Shown one piece after another: positions 53,263 through 62,095 of a DNA stretch of 64,000 nucleotides. Position 1 is the stretch's first letter. Each line of letters begins with the position of its first letter. The position numbers and the translations under genes were made by a program. The stretch is from contig JBBQZP010000016.1 of NCBI GenBank assembly GCA_038207585.1, positions 1 to 64,000 of the forward strand, written 5' to 3'. This DNA comes from JBBQZP01 sp038207585 (GTDB lineage: Bacteria > Pseudomonadota > Alphaproteobacteria > Rhodobacterales > Rhodobacteraceae). The notes below the pieces were generated by a model. That model made no database searches, was not told the DNA's origin, and was given only the letters and a program-made list of their open reading frames with translations.

Positions 53263-54158
53263 CAGCGTTCCCAGAAATAGACAGTGGCAGGTTCAGGTTC
53301 CCACACCCGAGCAGTCTCGATGCCGGGCAGGTTGACCATGGCGCGGTATTCCGACCCGAAGGCGACGTATTGATCGGTTTCGGTCATGACGGCGGGCTTG
53401 CAGGCGATGGGGTCACGCACCACGCCAAAGCCATTTTTCGTGCCGACGACAAAGGTGAAAAAACCGTCAAGGTCGGTCAGCGTCGCCTCCATCGCCTCGC
53501 CCAGCTTCGCGCCCGTCTCCAGTTTGTGGCTGATGAAAGCGGCGGCAACCTCGGTGTCATTTTCCGTCTCGAACGTCATGCCCGCGCGTTTCAGGGTGCG
53601 GCGTACCGAATTGTGGTTCGACAGCGACCCGTTGTGGACAAGGCACTGGTCGGGTCCCGTTGAAAACGGATGCGCTCCCATCGTGGTGACCGCTGATTCT
53701 GTGGCCATCCGGGTGTGGCCGATGCCATGTGTGCCCGTCATTTTGGCCAGATCAAAGCGGGCTGCCACATCTTTGGGCAAACCCACTTCCTTGTAAATCT
53801 CGATCCCTTCACCCGCGCTCATAACCTTGGCGTCGGGGCGCAGGGTTCGGATCGCCGCGCGCGCCGCATCAAGGGCCGTTGCGGGAACGTCCAGCACGAT
53901 ATGCGTATCCTTGATTTCAGCCTTGATTTCTGCTTCAAGAAATTTCTCAAGGTCAGCTTTCAAGTCTTTGAAATCGTGCGCTGGATCGGCGGATTGAACG
54001 GTAAGTTTGGCGCGGCCTTGCGCGGGGCGGCCATAGATCGCGATGCCCGCACTGTCCGGCCCGCGATCGGTCATCGTGATCAGCATATCCGTCAGCATCG
54101 CGCCAAGATGCGGCTCCAGCTTTGGATCTTTAAGGAACAGTCCGACGATACCACACAT
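53262..54158 (-). CDS. mgsA: N-methylglutamate synthase subunit A (class II glutamine amidotransferase)
   Basis: Supplies the methylamine from gamma-glutamylmethylamide. The 298 residues start at ATG 54156-54158 so that the processed protein begins with Cys2 (MCGIVGLF), the Ntn-hydrolase nucleophile. THGIGHTRMATESAV, SLSNHNSVRRTLKRAGMTFE and ENDTEVAAAFI are class II amidotransferase blocks. The conserved substrate Asn/Gly site is in HNGSLSNHN. An upstream start would place the Cys internally and was rejected. It is the first gene of the minus-strand unit. Confidence 0.92.
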   Translation of the reverse strand: MCGIVGLFLKDPKLEPHLGAMLTDMLITMTDRGPDSAGIAIYGRPAQGRAKLTVQSADPAHDFKDLKADLEKFLEAEIKAEIKDTHIVLDVPATALDAARAAIRTLRPDAKVMSAGEGIEIYKEVGLPKDVAARFDLAKMTGTHGIGHTRMATESAVTTMGAHPFSTGPDQCLVHNGSLSNHNSVRRTLKRAGMTFETENDTEVAAAFISHKLETGAKLGEAMEATLTDLDGFFTFVVGTKNGFGVVRDPIACKPAVMTETDQYVAFGSEYRAMVNLPGIETARVWEPEPATVYFWER

Positions 54159-54274
54159 AGCCATCATCCTTTGCAGCTTGCGACTCAACGCTAGCATTGA
54201 AGAACGCGGCACTCAACTGGCAAGAAACAAATTTCACCCGAAGGCAAAGATACGCCGCGCCCTACATGACCTAC

Positions 54275-54313
54275 GGTAAAATAATTTTCACCTGTATAAA
54301 AATTTCGTTGACA
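54275..54313. promoter_or_regulatory. Candidate operator and -35 element in the mgsA/permease divergent gap
   Basis: GGTAAAATAATTTTCACC at 54275-54292 is a near-palindrome of the form GGTrAAA-N4-TTTyACC. TTGACA follows at 54308-54313. The 288-bp gap (54159-54446) serves both the mgsABC-gmaS unit and the permease gene. Three CCGCGG sites (54345, 54363, 54373) also lie in it. The half-site TTTTCAC recurs near other island genes. There is no experimental support. Confidence 0.35.
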
Positions 54314-54446
54314 CTTGATCCGACTGCGTCAAGCTGACGCACGGCCGCGGCATGAGGACATACCGCGGTCTGCCGCGGCACTCGCGCCGCGCACCAACGA
54401 CCGGACAACCGGCGCAATCTCAACAGGGACCAGGGAGTTTTCAGCA

Positions 54447-56153
54447 ATGCCTACCGATATACCTTCACATACCACCGCGGGCGACGTGCCCGGCGGGTTG
54501 CTCCGCGCGCTGGACTGGCGCGGCGCGTTTTGGGTGGCCGCAGGCGTGCCGCCGCTGGTGCTGTTTTCCATCGGTGGCATTGCGGGGGTGGCGGGGAAGG
54601 CGGCGTTTGTCGTCTGGATCTTGTCTATGATCATGGGTTTCCTGCAAAGCTTCACCTATGCCGAAATGGCAGGCATGTTCGGTAACAAGGCAGGCGGCAC
54701 GTCTGTCTATGGGGCCACCGCGTGGCTGCGCTATTCCAAGATCATCGCGCCGCTGTCGGTGTGGTGCAACTGGTTCGCCTGGTCGCCGGTGCTGTCGCTG
54801 GGTTGTGCGATTGCGGCGGGTTACGTGCTGAACGCGCTTTACCCCATTCCAGCAGCGGATTCGCAGATGGTGCTGGAGTGGCTGGCCGCCAACGCCGGCA
54901 AAACCGCCGAGGATGCCGTTGCCGCCCTGACCCCCGCCATACGCGGGTGGGAGGCGTTCAGCTTTGCCATTCCCGGCCTTGGAAACCTGCATTTCAACGC
55001 AACCTTCGGGATCGGCGCGGTTCTGATGCTGATCATCCTTGCGATCCAGCATCGCGGCATCGCCTCGACCGCGTCGGCGCAGAAATGGCTGGCGATCATC
55101 GTGCTGGTGCCCTTGCTGCTGGTGGGCCTTGTGCCGATCTTTACGGGTGCCATCATCAGCGCCAATGTGACCGCAATCGTGCCGCCCACTTTCGCCTATT
55201 CCGGCGTGGATGGCACATGGAACCTTGGCGGCTGGACGCTGTTTCTGGGGGCGATGTATATCGCGGCCTGGTCTACCTATGGGTTCGAGACAGCCGTCTG
55301 CTATACGCGAGAGTTGAAGAACCCCGCGACTGATACCTTCAAGGCGATCTTCTTTTCGGGGCTTTTGTGCTGTGTGTTCTTCTTCCTGATACCCTATTCG
55401 TTTCAAGGTGTTCTGGGCCAGACCGGTATGCTGGCGCCGGGCATTGTCGACGGCACCGGCGTGGCCGAAGCACTGGGCGGCATCGCAGGCGGTGGCAAGA
55501 TCATAAGCCAGATCTTCGTCATCCTGATGATTCTGGGCCTCTTCCTTGCGATCATGACCGCGATGGCCGGATCGTCGCGCACGCTCTATCAGGGGTCGAA
55601 AGACGGCTGGCTGCCGAAATACCTGACCAACGTGAACAGCCACGGCGCGCCAAGCTCGGCGATGTGGACAGATTTCGGCTTCAACCTGTTCCTTCTGGCG
55701 CTGGCGTCGGATGCGGGCGGGTATTTCTACGTTTTGGCAATCTCGAACGTGGGCTACATCCTGTTCAACTTTCTGAACTTGAATGCGGGCTGGATTCACC
55801 GAATCGATTCGGGGCATATCGCGCGGCCGTGGAAGGCCCCGACGGCGCTGATCGGGATCAACACGGTTCTCGCCTTTGTGAACGCGCTGTTCCTTGGTGC
55901 CGGGGCCAAGGTCTGGGGCTATTCCAACGCGCTCTGGGCCGGGTTGATCTTCGCCGCGCTGATCATTCCGGTGTTCTGGTTCCGCCATTACCTGCAGGAC
56001 GGCGGCAAGTTTCCCGTCGGCGCGCTGGAGGAGTTGGGCCTGTCCGAGGGCGACATGGGCGAACGCAAGGCCGGGGTGCTGCCCTATTTGGCGTTGGCTG
56101 CGGGGGCGGCGGTCGTGCTTTGGGCGAACTGGTTCTTCGTGCTTCCGACCTGA
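54447..56153 (+). CDS. APC-family amino-acid/amine permease
   Basis: A 568-residue membrane transporter with about 12-14 helices. MPTDIPSHTTAGDVPGGLLR leads to FSIGGIAGVAGKAAFVVWIL, the glycine-rich first helix of APC transporters. GFETAVCYTRELKNPATDTF and MAGSSRTLYQGSKDGWLPKY are further family blocks. It is divergent from mgsABC and directly upstream of the dmm operon, so it probably imports methylamine, N-methylglutamate or a related amine. The substrate is inferred from context only. The start has GGGAG upstream. Confidence 0.88.
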   Translation: MPTDIPSHTTAGDVPGGLLRALDWRGAFWVAAGVPPLVLFSIGGIAGVAGKAAFVVWILSMIMGFLQSFTYAEMAGMFGNKAGGTSVYGATAWLRYSKIIAPLSVWCNWFAWSPVLSLGCAIAAGYVLNALYPIPAADSQMVLEWLAANAGKTAEDAVAALTPAIRGWEAFSFAIPGLGNLHFNATFGIGAVLMLIILAIQHRGIASTASAQKWLAIIVLVPLLLVGLVPIFTGAIISANVTAIVPPTFAYSGVDGTWNLGGWTLFLGAMYIAAWSTYGFETAVCYTRELKNPATDTFKAIFFSGLLCCVFFFLIPYSFQGVLGQTGMLAPGIVDGTGVAEALGGIAGGGKIISQIFVILMILGLFLAIMTAMAGSSRTLYQGSKDGWLPKYLTNVNSHGAPSSAMWTDFGFNLFLLALASDAGGYFYVLAISNVGYILFNFLNLNAGWIHRIDSGHIARPWKAPTALIGINTVLAFVNALFLGAGAKVWGYSNALWAGLIFAALIIPVFWFRHYLQDGGKFPVGALEELGLSEGDMGERKAGVLPYLALAAGAAVVLWANWFFVLPT

Positions 56154-56298
56154 CTTCTGGCTGGGGCGGCGACTTCGCCGCCCCTCCTCGCAAGGCAAAA
56201 GTTACCTTGCAGGAAAACTTTTTGCACATCAATGTTGCTTTTGCGCGCCATTGCTTTCAGACTTCACCGCAAACGCATTGCTTTGACAGGGGACCGCC

Positions 56299-57435
56299 AT
56301 GACCAATTCCTGGAGATTTTCCACCCTCGCCGACCGCCACCGCGCGCTGGGATCGACCCTTGAGGATTGGAGCGGGATGGGCACCGCCTGGTCCTATGCC
56401 AAGGGCGATCCGACTGCCGAATATCTGGCCATCCGCACCAAGGCCGGGCTGATGGATGTGTCGGGGCTGAAAAAGGTGCATATCACCGGACCGGCCGCGA
56501 GCCACGTGCTCGAACGCGCGACGACGCGGAACATGGAAAAGCTGATGCCGGGGCGGTCGGTCTACGCCACAATGCTGAATGACGCGGGCAAGTTCATCGA
56601 CGATTGCGTGATCTACCGCACCGGCCCGAACGCCTTCATGGTGGTGCACGGATCAGGCGGCGCGCATGAGCAACTGACGATGGCCGCGACGGGCCGCGAT
56701 GTGGCGGTGCGCTTTGACGACAACCTGCACGACCTGTCGCTGCAAGGGCCGCTGGCGGTGGACTGTCTGGAAAAGCACATTCCCGGCGTGCGCGATCTGG
56801 CCTATTTCAATCATCTGCAAACTTCGCTTTTCGGCAAGCCGATCATGTTGTCGCGTACCGGCTACACCGGCGAGCGCGGCTATGAGATTTTCTGCCGCGG
56901 CCAGGACGCGCCGATGATCTGGGACCGGATTCTGGACGAGGGCAAAGATCTGGGCATCATCCCCTGCCGCTTCACCACGCTGGATCTGCTACGCACCGAA
57001 AGCTATCTGCTGTTCTTCCCCTTCGACAACTCCGAGATGTATCCCTTTGCGGATGAAGGCCCCGGCGATACCCTTTGGGAACTTGGCCTTGATTTCACCG
57101 TCTCGCCCGGCAAGACCGGGTTTCGCGGGGCCGAGGAACACTACCGCCTGAAAGGGCGCGAGCGGTTCAAGATCTGGGGATTGGTGCTGGACGGCGATGT
57201 GCCCGCCGACAATGGCGCACCCGTGTTGCAGGCCGGCAAACAGGTCGGCGTCGTGACCCAAGGCATGTATTCGCCGCTGAACAAGCACAACATCGCCATC
57301 GCCCGCGTGCCGGTTGCCTGCGCCAACAATGACACGAAACTGATCGTGCGCTCGGAACAAAAGGATATCGCTGCCACCACCCATTCGATGCCGTTCTATG
57401 ATATCGAGAAGAAACGCCGTACGGCGAAGGGTTGA
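56299..57435 (+). CDS. Aminomethyltransferase (GcvT/DmdA-type) protein of the dimethylamine cluster
   Basis: A 378-residue tetrahydrofolate-binding GcvT-fold protein. LAIRTKAGLMDVSGLKKVHI and SLQGPLAVDCLEKHIPGV, then SRTGYTGERGYEIFC (folate-binding signature) and SPGKTGFRGAEEH are visible. In roseobacters a GcvT-type gene accompanies the dimethylamine monooxygenase genes and may capture the released formaldehyde onto tetrahydrofolate. I believe it is the dmmD-type member, but letters differ among authors. It is upstream of the three other dmm genes, with a palindromic element between. Confidence 0.87.
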   Translation: MTNSWRFSTLADRHRALGSTLEDWSGMGTAWSYAKGDPTAEYLAIRTKAGLMDVSGLKKVHITGPAASHVLERATTRNMEKLMPGRSVYATMLNDAGKFIDDCVIYRTGPNAFMVVHGSGGAHEQLTMAATGRDVAVRFDDNLHDLSLQGPLAVDCLEKHIPGVRDLAYFNHLQTSLFGKPIMLSRTGYTGERGYEIFCRGQDAPMIWDRILDEGKDLGIIPCRFTTLDLLRTESYLLFFPFDNSEMYPFADEGPGDTLWELGLDFTVSPGKTGFRGAEEHYRLKGRERFKIWGLVLDGDVPADNGAPVLQAGKQVGVVTQGMYSPLNKHNIAIARVPVACANNDTKLIVRSEQKDIAATTHSMPFYDIEKKRRTAKG

Positions 57436-57445
57436 CTGGCATGGC

Positions 57446-57532
57446 TTTCATTTTGACACAAATATCCGCGCCGCAGGCATTGATGTCTGCCCAAAGAGCC
57501 TGCGGCGCGAGTATTTTTGCAAAAATGAAGTC
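57446..57532. repeat. Composite palindromic element, copy 3, inside the dmm operon
   Basis: Left arm 57446-57467 (TTTCATTTTGACACAAATAT...), perfect 11-bp stem GCGCCGCAGGC/GCCTGCGGCGC at 57468-57478 and 57498-57508, and right arm 57509-57532 with the ATTTTTGCAAAAAT core. Together they form an 87-bp imperfect palindrome. It sits between the GcvT-type gene and the next dmm gene, where it would fold in the mRNA and could attenuate or separate transcription. Confidence 0.75.
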
Positions 57533-57556
57533 CACAGGCGCAAGAGGGGCGGCAAG

Positions 57557-58174
57557 GTGAAGACGGTGTTCGAGCCTTCGATCAAATCCCGCCCGGTTTA
57601 CGGCGAGTTGGAACCGCGCGCTGGGTCGGCGCATCTGGTTCTGGCGGATGGCGACGGAGCGGGGGCGGTAATTGATCTGCTGGCCCGCACCGGCTCTGCC
57701 GCGGCCTGCGCGCTGGCAAACATGCATATCATCTACATTCCCGGACCCGACGGGGTTGACCAGTTTGCCAAACTGCAGGCGCTTGGGGCTGCGCAGTGCC
57801 ACCGCGCGCCCAGTTTCGCGGCCGCCTTGCCCCGCTTGCGCCGGGTATTGCAGGACGCGCATATGGGGATGCAGATCTATCTTGCTGGGACCGAAGGTCT
57901 GATGGGGCAGGGCCAGGCAGAGGTGATGGCCGCAGGCTTGCCGCACACAGCCCTGCAGATGGAACATCGCGGCCCCACCCTGCGCCGCGTCCAATGTGTG
58001 CATTGCAAGGGCATCACCGAAAATGTGGCGACGGACCCGTTTGAATGCACGCATTGCGGGCTTAACCTCTTTGTGCGCGACCATTACTCGCGCCGGATCG
58101 CGGCCTTTCAGGGCGTGAACATCGACGCCGAAGAGCCGGGCAATGTGCCCCCGCCCGTGGTGCGCTTTCGATGA
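57557..58174 (+). CDS. Dimethylamine monooxygenase subunit with zinc-ribbon (DmmA-family in databases)
   Basis: A 205-residue cytosolic protein. The GTG at 57557 is preceded by GAGGGGCGG. Residues 1-140 include KTVFEPSIKSRPVYGELEPR and a Rossmann-like NMHIIYIPGPDGVDQFAKLQ. The C-terminal zinc ribbon is VQCVHCKGITENV...FECTHCGLNLFVRDHYS. This domain pair is found only with the other dimethylamine monooxygenase genes. Letter names vary (the databases use DmmA for this family), so no symbol is given. The stop overlaps the next start by four bases. Confidence 0.85.
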   Translation: MKTVFEPSIKSRPVYGELEPRAGSAHLVLADGDGAGAVIDLLARTGSAAACALANMHIIYIPGPDGVDQFAKLQALGAAQCHRAPSFAAALPRLRRVLQDAHMGMQIYLAGTEGLMGQGQAEVMAAGLPHTALQMEHRGPTLRRVQCVHCKGITENVATDPFECTHCGLNLFVRDHYSRRIAAFQGVNIDAEEPGNVPPPVVRFR

Positions 58175-59133
58175 GCGGGGGAGCGAAAATCGCGGTGCGG
58201 GTGGCGGCTGTTACCCCTGTGAACGATCTGGTCAGCCGGTTTCGGTTCGTGCGCCGCGATGGTGGCGCGATGCCTGCATTTTCCGGTGGCGCACACACGG
58301 TTGTGGAGATGGACGATGCGGGCTGCCGCCGGATGAACCCCTATTCGCTGATGTCGGACCCTGCTGATACCTCGGGCTATGAAATTTCCGTGCGCCGCGA
58401 TGACGTGGGGCGGGGCGGGTCGCTGTTTTTGCACCGGCAGGTCAAGCCGGGGATGGAGATGGTTATCTCCAACCCCGTCAACCTGTTCGCGCTGGATTTG
58501 CGGGCAAAGAAGCACCTGATGATCGCAGGTGGCATCGGGATCACGCCTTTCATTGCGCAAATGGCGCAACTTGCCGCGATGGGCGGGCGGTTCGAGTTGC
58601 ACTATGCCTGCCGCAGCGAAGCGGTGGCGACCTATGCCAGCGATCTTGCCGCGCGCCACGGAGGGCGGGTGCATGTTTATCTTGACGATCAGGGGCAGGC
58701 GATGGATCTGCCGGGGCTTCTGGCTGGTCAGCCTCTGGGCACGCATCTTTACATCTGCGGCCCGAAACCGATGATCGACTGGGCGCGCGGCACGGCGGCC
58801 AAGGCGGGCTGGCCCAAGGCAGCCGTGCATCACGAGGAATTTCTGGCCCCCCCGGTGGGTGAGGCGTTCGAGGTGCAGCTTGCGGTGTCGGGCAAGACCG
58901 TCACCGTCGGCACGCACCAATCGCTTCTGGAGGCGATCGAGGCGGCGGGTGTCGATGCGCCCTACCTGTGCCGGGGTGGGGCTTGCGGGCAATGTGAAAC
59001 CGGGGTCGTCGCCTGTGACGGCCAGCTTTTGCACAATGACCACTGGCTGACCGACGCCGAAAAGGCTGCGGGCGGCAAAATCATGCCTTGCGTGTCGCGC
59101 TTTGCAGGCGCGCGACTGGTGCTGGACAGATAG
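58171..59133 (+). CDS. PDR-type reductase subunit of dimethylamine monooxygenase
   Basis: A 320-residue phthalate-dioxygenase-reductase-type protein: flavin domain (residues 1-110, with RRMNPYSLMSDPADTSGYEI), NAD-binding domain (AGGIGITPFIAQMAQLAAMG, YICGPKPMIDWARG) and a C-terminal plant-type 2Fe-2S domain with CRGGACGQCETGVV and PCVSR. It passes electrons from NAD(P)H to the monooxygenase oxygenase subunit. ATG 58171 overlaps the previous stop (ATGA). Confidence 0.92.
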   Translation: MSGGAKIAVRVAAVTPVNDLVSRFRFVRRDGGAMPAFSGGAHTVVEMDDAGCRRMNPYSLMSDPADTSGYEISVRRDDVGRGGSLFLHRQVKPGMEMVISNPVNLFALDLRAKKHLMIAGGIGITPFIAQMAQLAAMGGRFELHYACRSEAVATYASDLAARHGGRVHVYLDDQGQAMDLPGLLAGQPLGTHLYICGPKPMIDWARGTAAKAGWPKAAVHHEEFLAPPVGEAFEVQLAVSGKTVTVGTHQSLLEAIEAAGVDAPYLCRGGACGQCETGVVACDGQLLHNDHWLTDAEKAAGGKIMPCVSRFAGARLVLDR

Positions 59134-59142
59134 GGGAACGCG

Positions 59143-60186
59143 ATGGGGCTGGAGTTCAAGGACGAGACGTTTCGCGGTGATTTCACATTCTCGAATTCGC
59201 CCGCCGCGATTGCGCGTTTTCCGTTTCCGTTCGACCGCGACGACTACATGTATGCGGTCAACATCGAGCCGCATGTGCCAAAGCGGGCGGGCTCGGTGTT
59301 CGAGCATCCGTTCGATGTGGATGAGCATTACGTCGCCGAAATGCGCGACCGGGCGATGGTTCTGGCCGAGGACCCGCTGCGCTGCCAATCCCTGCCGCAC
59401 ATGACGCTGGCGGGCTGGGATCTGCTTGAGTTGATCATGGAGGCCAAGGCGCGCGATTATCCGCAGTGGTTTTCGCTGACAAAGGACGGCAACCGCTGGC
59501 ATTGGGTCAACCGGCCTTTGGGCATTGATCAGCACTTTACCTTCATGGACGAATCAACGCTGCCGCACGGCCCGATGGAATACATCACGCGCCAGACGCA
59601 GGGTGATTTCACCCTGCAGGATCAGCGCGAGGACATGCTGTGGATGGATGCGGGCATGGTCACCACGCAGGCCGACTGGTCGCTTGATTTCGACATCGGG
59701 ATGAATTTCTACGAATGGCACGCCCCGGTGCCGTTGGCGCATGAGAAGGGCATCTTTGACCGGGCATTGAAATTCCTTCTGAACGTGCGGCACGGGGCAC
59801 CGGCGCGGCGGTTCAACTGGACGATGACGGTGGACCCCTTGTTGGACACCAGCCCCGAAACCTATCCGGTCTGGGGGCCGACCCGCACAACGATCACGCC
59901 GGAAAATCTGGGTCAGCGCATGCACTTGCGGGTGGAACTTCAGACGTTCTTCCGGCTGCCCCGGTCAAACGCGCTGGTCTTTCCGATCCGCTGCTATCTG
60001 ATCAAGTTTGACGAATTGGCCATCGTTCCCAAATGGGCGCGCCGTCTGCACCGGGTGATCCGCGATCTGCCGGTAGAGTTGTCGACCTACAAAGGGTTCG
60101 AGCGCAACCGCGCGATGATGGTGGATTGGCTGGCTGCGCGTGATGACGGCAGCGCAACCTCGCCCGGGTGGTGGCCCGAGGCGTGA
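59143..60186 (+). CDS. Heme-dependent oxidative N-demethylase (DUF3445) subunit
   Basis: The 347-residue oxygenase subunit that probably performs the dimethylamine N-demethylation to methylamine and formaldehyde. Blocks such as FPFPFDRDDYMYAVNIEPHV, LAEDPLRCQSLPHMTLAGWD, HFTFMDESTLPHGPMEYITR and LRVELQTFFRLPRSNALVFP fit DUF3445/HODM. The start follows a GGGGAACGCG leader, 9 bp after the reductase stop. It ends the dmm operon, and a hairpin-rich region follows. Confidence 0.9.
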   Translation: MGLEFKDETFRGDFTFSNSPAAIARFPFPFDRDDYMYAVNIEPHVPKRAGSVFEHPFDVDEHYVAEMRDRAMVLAEDPLRCQSLPHMTLAGWDLLELIMEAKARDYPQWFSLTKDGNRWHWVNRPLGIDQHFTFMDESTLPHGPMEYITRQTQGDFTLQDQREDMLWMDAGMVTTQADWSLDFDIGMNFYEWHAPVPLAHEKGIFDRALKFLLNVRHGAPARRFNWTMTVDPLLDTSPETYPVWGPTRTTITPENLGQRMHLRVELQTFFRLPRSNALVFPIRCYLIKFDELAIVPKWARRLHRVIRDLPVELSTYKGFERNRAMMVDWLAARDDGSATSPGWWPEA

Positions 60187-60443
60187 AACGGGCTTTTGCG
60201 GGACCATCGCATCGAACGTCTCTGGACTTTGAAACCGGCTGACAGACCTTCCAGCGGAAGGTTTGTCGGTTTCATTGCCCAAAAGGCCATAGGCCGTTGG
60301 GCAAGGGGTGGCGTGCCGCAGGGCAGACAGATGAAATGGGCCCGCGCCTGCCAAGGGGCAGGCAGGCGCGGGCACATTTGTCGCGTGACAAATCTGCCAA
60401 AAAAATATCTGGCTTGGCTCACGGCTTGTTCGTCGCGTCGCCC
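60187..60443. other. Hairpin-rich convergent gap, possible structured RNA or bidirectional terminator
   Basis: Four hairpins follow one another: 60231-60273 (GACAGACCTTCC with GGAAGGTTTGTC, outer GAAACC/GGTTTC), 60275-60304 (TTGCCCAA/TTGGGCAA with an inner GGCC/GGCC), 60340-60373 (perfect 13-bp GCCCGCGCCTGCC/GGCAGGCGCGGGC, 8-base loop) and 60376-60393 (ATTTGTC/GACAAAT). The gap separates the convergent dmm operon and regulator gene. No open frame of coding character explains it. Either strand could carry the structure. Confidence 0.55.
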
Positions 60444-61097
60444 CTAAGCCTGCGGATAGCTGATCACCGACAGATAGCGCGCGGGCAGTTTGACCAGCAC
60501 TTCCGGTCCGTGCTGGGCATCGGCGTCAAAGAACAGGCTGTCTCCGGGGCGCAGGTGGAACAACTGGTCGCCGTGGCGATACTGAACCTCGCCCTCCAGC
60601 ATATACAGCAATTCCACGCCGTCATGCTGAAACGCCGGGAACACATCGGAATCGGCGGTGAGCGTAATGATATAGGGTTCCACCACCACGCCAGACGAGT
60701 TCTGCCCGATATGGCCCAGAAGGTTGTATTGATGCCCGGCACGGGTGCCGCGACGTTCAATCTCGATATGATCGCCCGCCTTCACATGCTGCACCTCGCG
60801 GCGTTCCTCAAACCGGCGGAAGAACGAGGTGACGGGCGTGGAAAACGCATGGCTCAGAATTTGCAGCGTGGTCAGCGACGGCGAGGTGATGCCGTTCTCG
60901 ATTTTGGACAGCATCCCGATGGAAAGCCCGGTTGCGGCGGCAAGGTCGGCCACGGTCATGTTCTGTTGGCGGCGAAAGGCGCGCACCTCGCGGCCGATGG
61001 CAACCTCCAGATTGCGCTCGCTCAGTTCGCGGACGCGGTGCGGGTCCTGATCGAAGGCGGGCTTGCCACGCGGGGTCTGGGGGGCGGTGTCATCCAT
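60444..61097 (-). CDS. XRE-family regulator with cupin domain
   Basis: A 217-residue transcription factor. Residues 30-90 hold a helix-turn-helix of the Xre/HipB type (REVRAFRRQQNMTVADLAAA, GLSIGMLSKIENGITSPSLT). Residues 140-210 hold a cupin fold (FQHDGVELLYMLEGEVQYRH, LRPGDSLFFDADAQHGPEVL). Such proteins sense small amines or acids via the cupin. The start at ATG 61097 (MDDTAPQ) is preferred over an in-frame ATG 11 codons earlier because GGAAAG precedes it. Surrounded by amine genes, it is a good candidate local regulator, but its targets are unknown. Confidence 0.9.
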   Translation of the reverse strand: MDDTAPQTPRGKPAFDQDPHRVRELSERNLEVAIGREVRAFRRQQNMTVADLAAATGLSIGMLSKIENGITSPSLTTLQILSHAFSTPVTSFFRRFEERREVQHVKAGDHIEIERRGTRAGHQYNLLGHIGQNSSGVVVEPYIITLTADSDVFPAFQHDGVELLYMLEGEVQYRHGDQLFHLRPGDSLFFDADAQHGPEVLVKLPARYLSVISYPQA

Positions 61098-61124
61098 GGG
61101 TTGCTTTCCCGAAAGCCTGTCGAT

Positions 61125-61140
61125 TTTCACTAGCGTGAAA
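61125..61140. promoter_or_regulatory. Inverted repeat at the regulator's 5' end
   Basis: TTTCAC and GTGAAA flank TAGC as a perfect 6-bp inverted repeat, 27 bp upstream of the regulator's start codon at 61097 (minus strand). It would suit autoregulation by the encoded XRE protein. Confidence 0.4.
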
Positions 61141-61163
61141 CAACTTACCGCTCAATGCCAAAC

Positions 61164-62006
61164 TCAACCTGCGGCAAGATAGCCGATGCCCGCAAAAACC
61201 ACCCCCACGCCAGCCCATTGTGCCGGGCGCAGACCTTCGCCCAGAAAGCGCGCGGCCAGAAGGATCGTCACAATGCCAAAGATCGACGACGCGACGCTGG
61301 CATATTCCGGGTTCGGCCAGTTGCCCGCCGAAAGCACCAGCATCAACGCCAGCGCATCCAAAAGCCCCATTCCCAGCAGATAGGGCCAGAACCGCCGCAC
61401 CGCTGCAAAAGACGGGCGTTTGACCGCAATATAAGCGGCCAGAACGCTTAGCCCCGCCACCCGGCCCGTTACCGTTGCGGGCAGGTCTGATCCCAGAACG
61501 GCGGCGATCTGGCCAAAGTGGAACGTAAGGCCGAACCCAAGCGCCCCAAGGGCCGCCCAGATGATCGCGGTGCGCCGATCACCGCTGGCCACCTCACCCG
61601 GCGCGCGGGCGACAAGGGCGATGCCGCCCACAACGGCCAGCACGGCCAGCCATTGCAGCGCACTGACCACCTCGCCCCGGCCCACGGCAAGCGCGACCGA
61701 CAGCATCGGATACGACGCCGAAATCGGTGCCACCAGCCGCACGGGACCAATCGCAAAGGCGCGGTAAAGCCCACCGCTGGCCAGCAAGTAGAACATGCCG
61801 GACACGACGGCATAGCCAAAGGCCGCAGGCGTCATGGCGCCCCAGTCGCCCACCGCAAACGATGCGGGCAGCAAGGCAGCACAGCCCGCAAGCCAGGCCG
61901 TTGTCAGCAAAGGCACCGCCGCGCCATGCTGGCTTACCCTGCGCACGACGAAATCATGCAAGCCCCAGGCCAGCGCTGCCACAAGGCCAAAGATCAGTGA
62001 CGTCAT
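61164..62006 (-). CDS. DMT superfamily (EamA) transporter in the amine island
   Basis: A 280-residue membrane protein with ten predicted helices in two EamA halves. MTSLIFGLVAALAWGLHDFV, AFAIGPVRLVAPISASYPML and YASVASSIFGIVTILLAARF are typical. It lies directly upstream of the regulator on the minus strand and is divergent from tdm. Export or import of an amine-pathway compound is possible but unproven. It is a separate family member from the transporter at 8602-9531. Confidence 0.87.
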   Translation of the reverse strand: MTSLIFGLVAALAWGLHDFVVRRVSQHGAAVPLLTTAWLAGCAALLPASFAVGDWGAMTPAAFGYAVVSGMFYLLASGGLYRAFAIGPVRLVAPISASYPMLSVALAVGRGEVVSALQWLAVLAVVGGIALVARAPGEVASGDRRTAIIWAALGALGFGLTFHFGQIAAVLGSDLPATVTGRVAGLSVLAAYIAVKRPSFAAVRRFWPYLLGMGLLDALALMLVLSAGNWPNPEYASVASSIFGIVTILLAARFLGEGLRPAQWAGVGVVFAGIGYLAAG

Positions 62007-62095
62007 GCGCGGCCTCGGTTATGCTCTCGTATGTGATACAACGCTTGGGGGACTTGCGGGAAGACACGCCCGCAGTTATTCTTCCTGATAAACAA

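Noticed and set aside
54465..56198. 577-codon open frame antisense to the permease gene
   Set aside because: Composition is Arg/Gly/Gln-rich without domains and it lies wholly over a convincing transporter. The same reasoning applies to long antisense frames over gor (17725-19062), the ABC transporter genes (33745-35823) and tdm (62099-63850).
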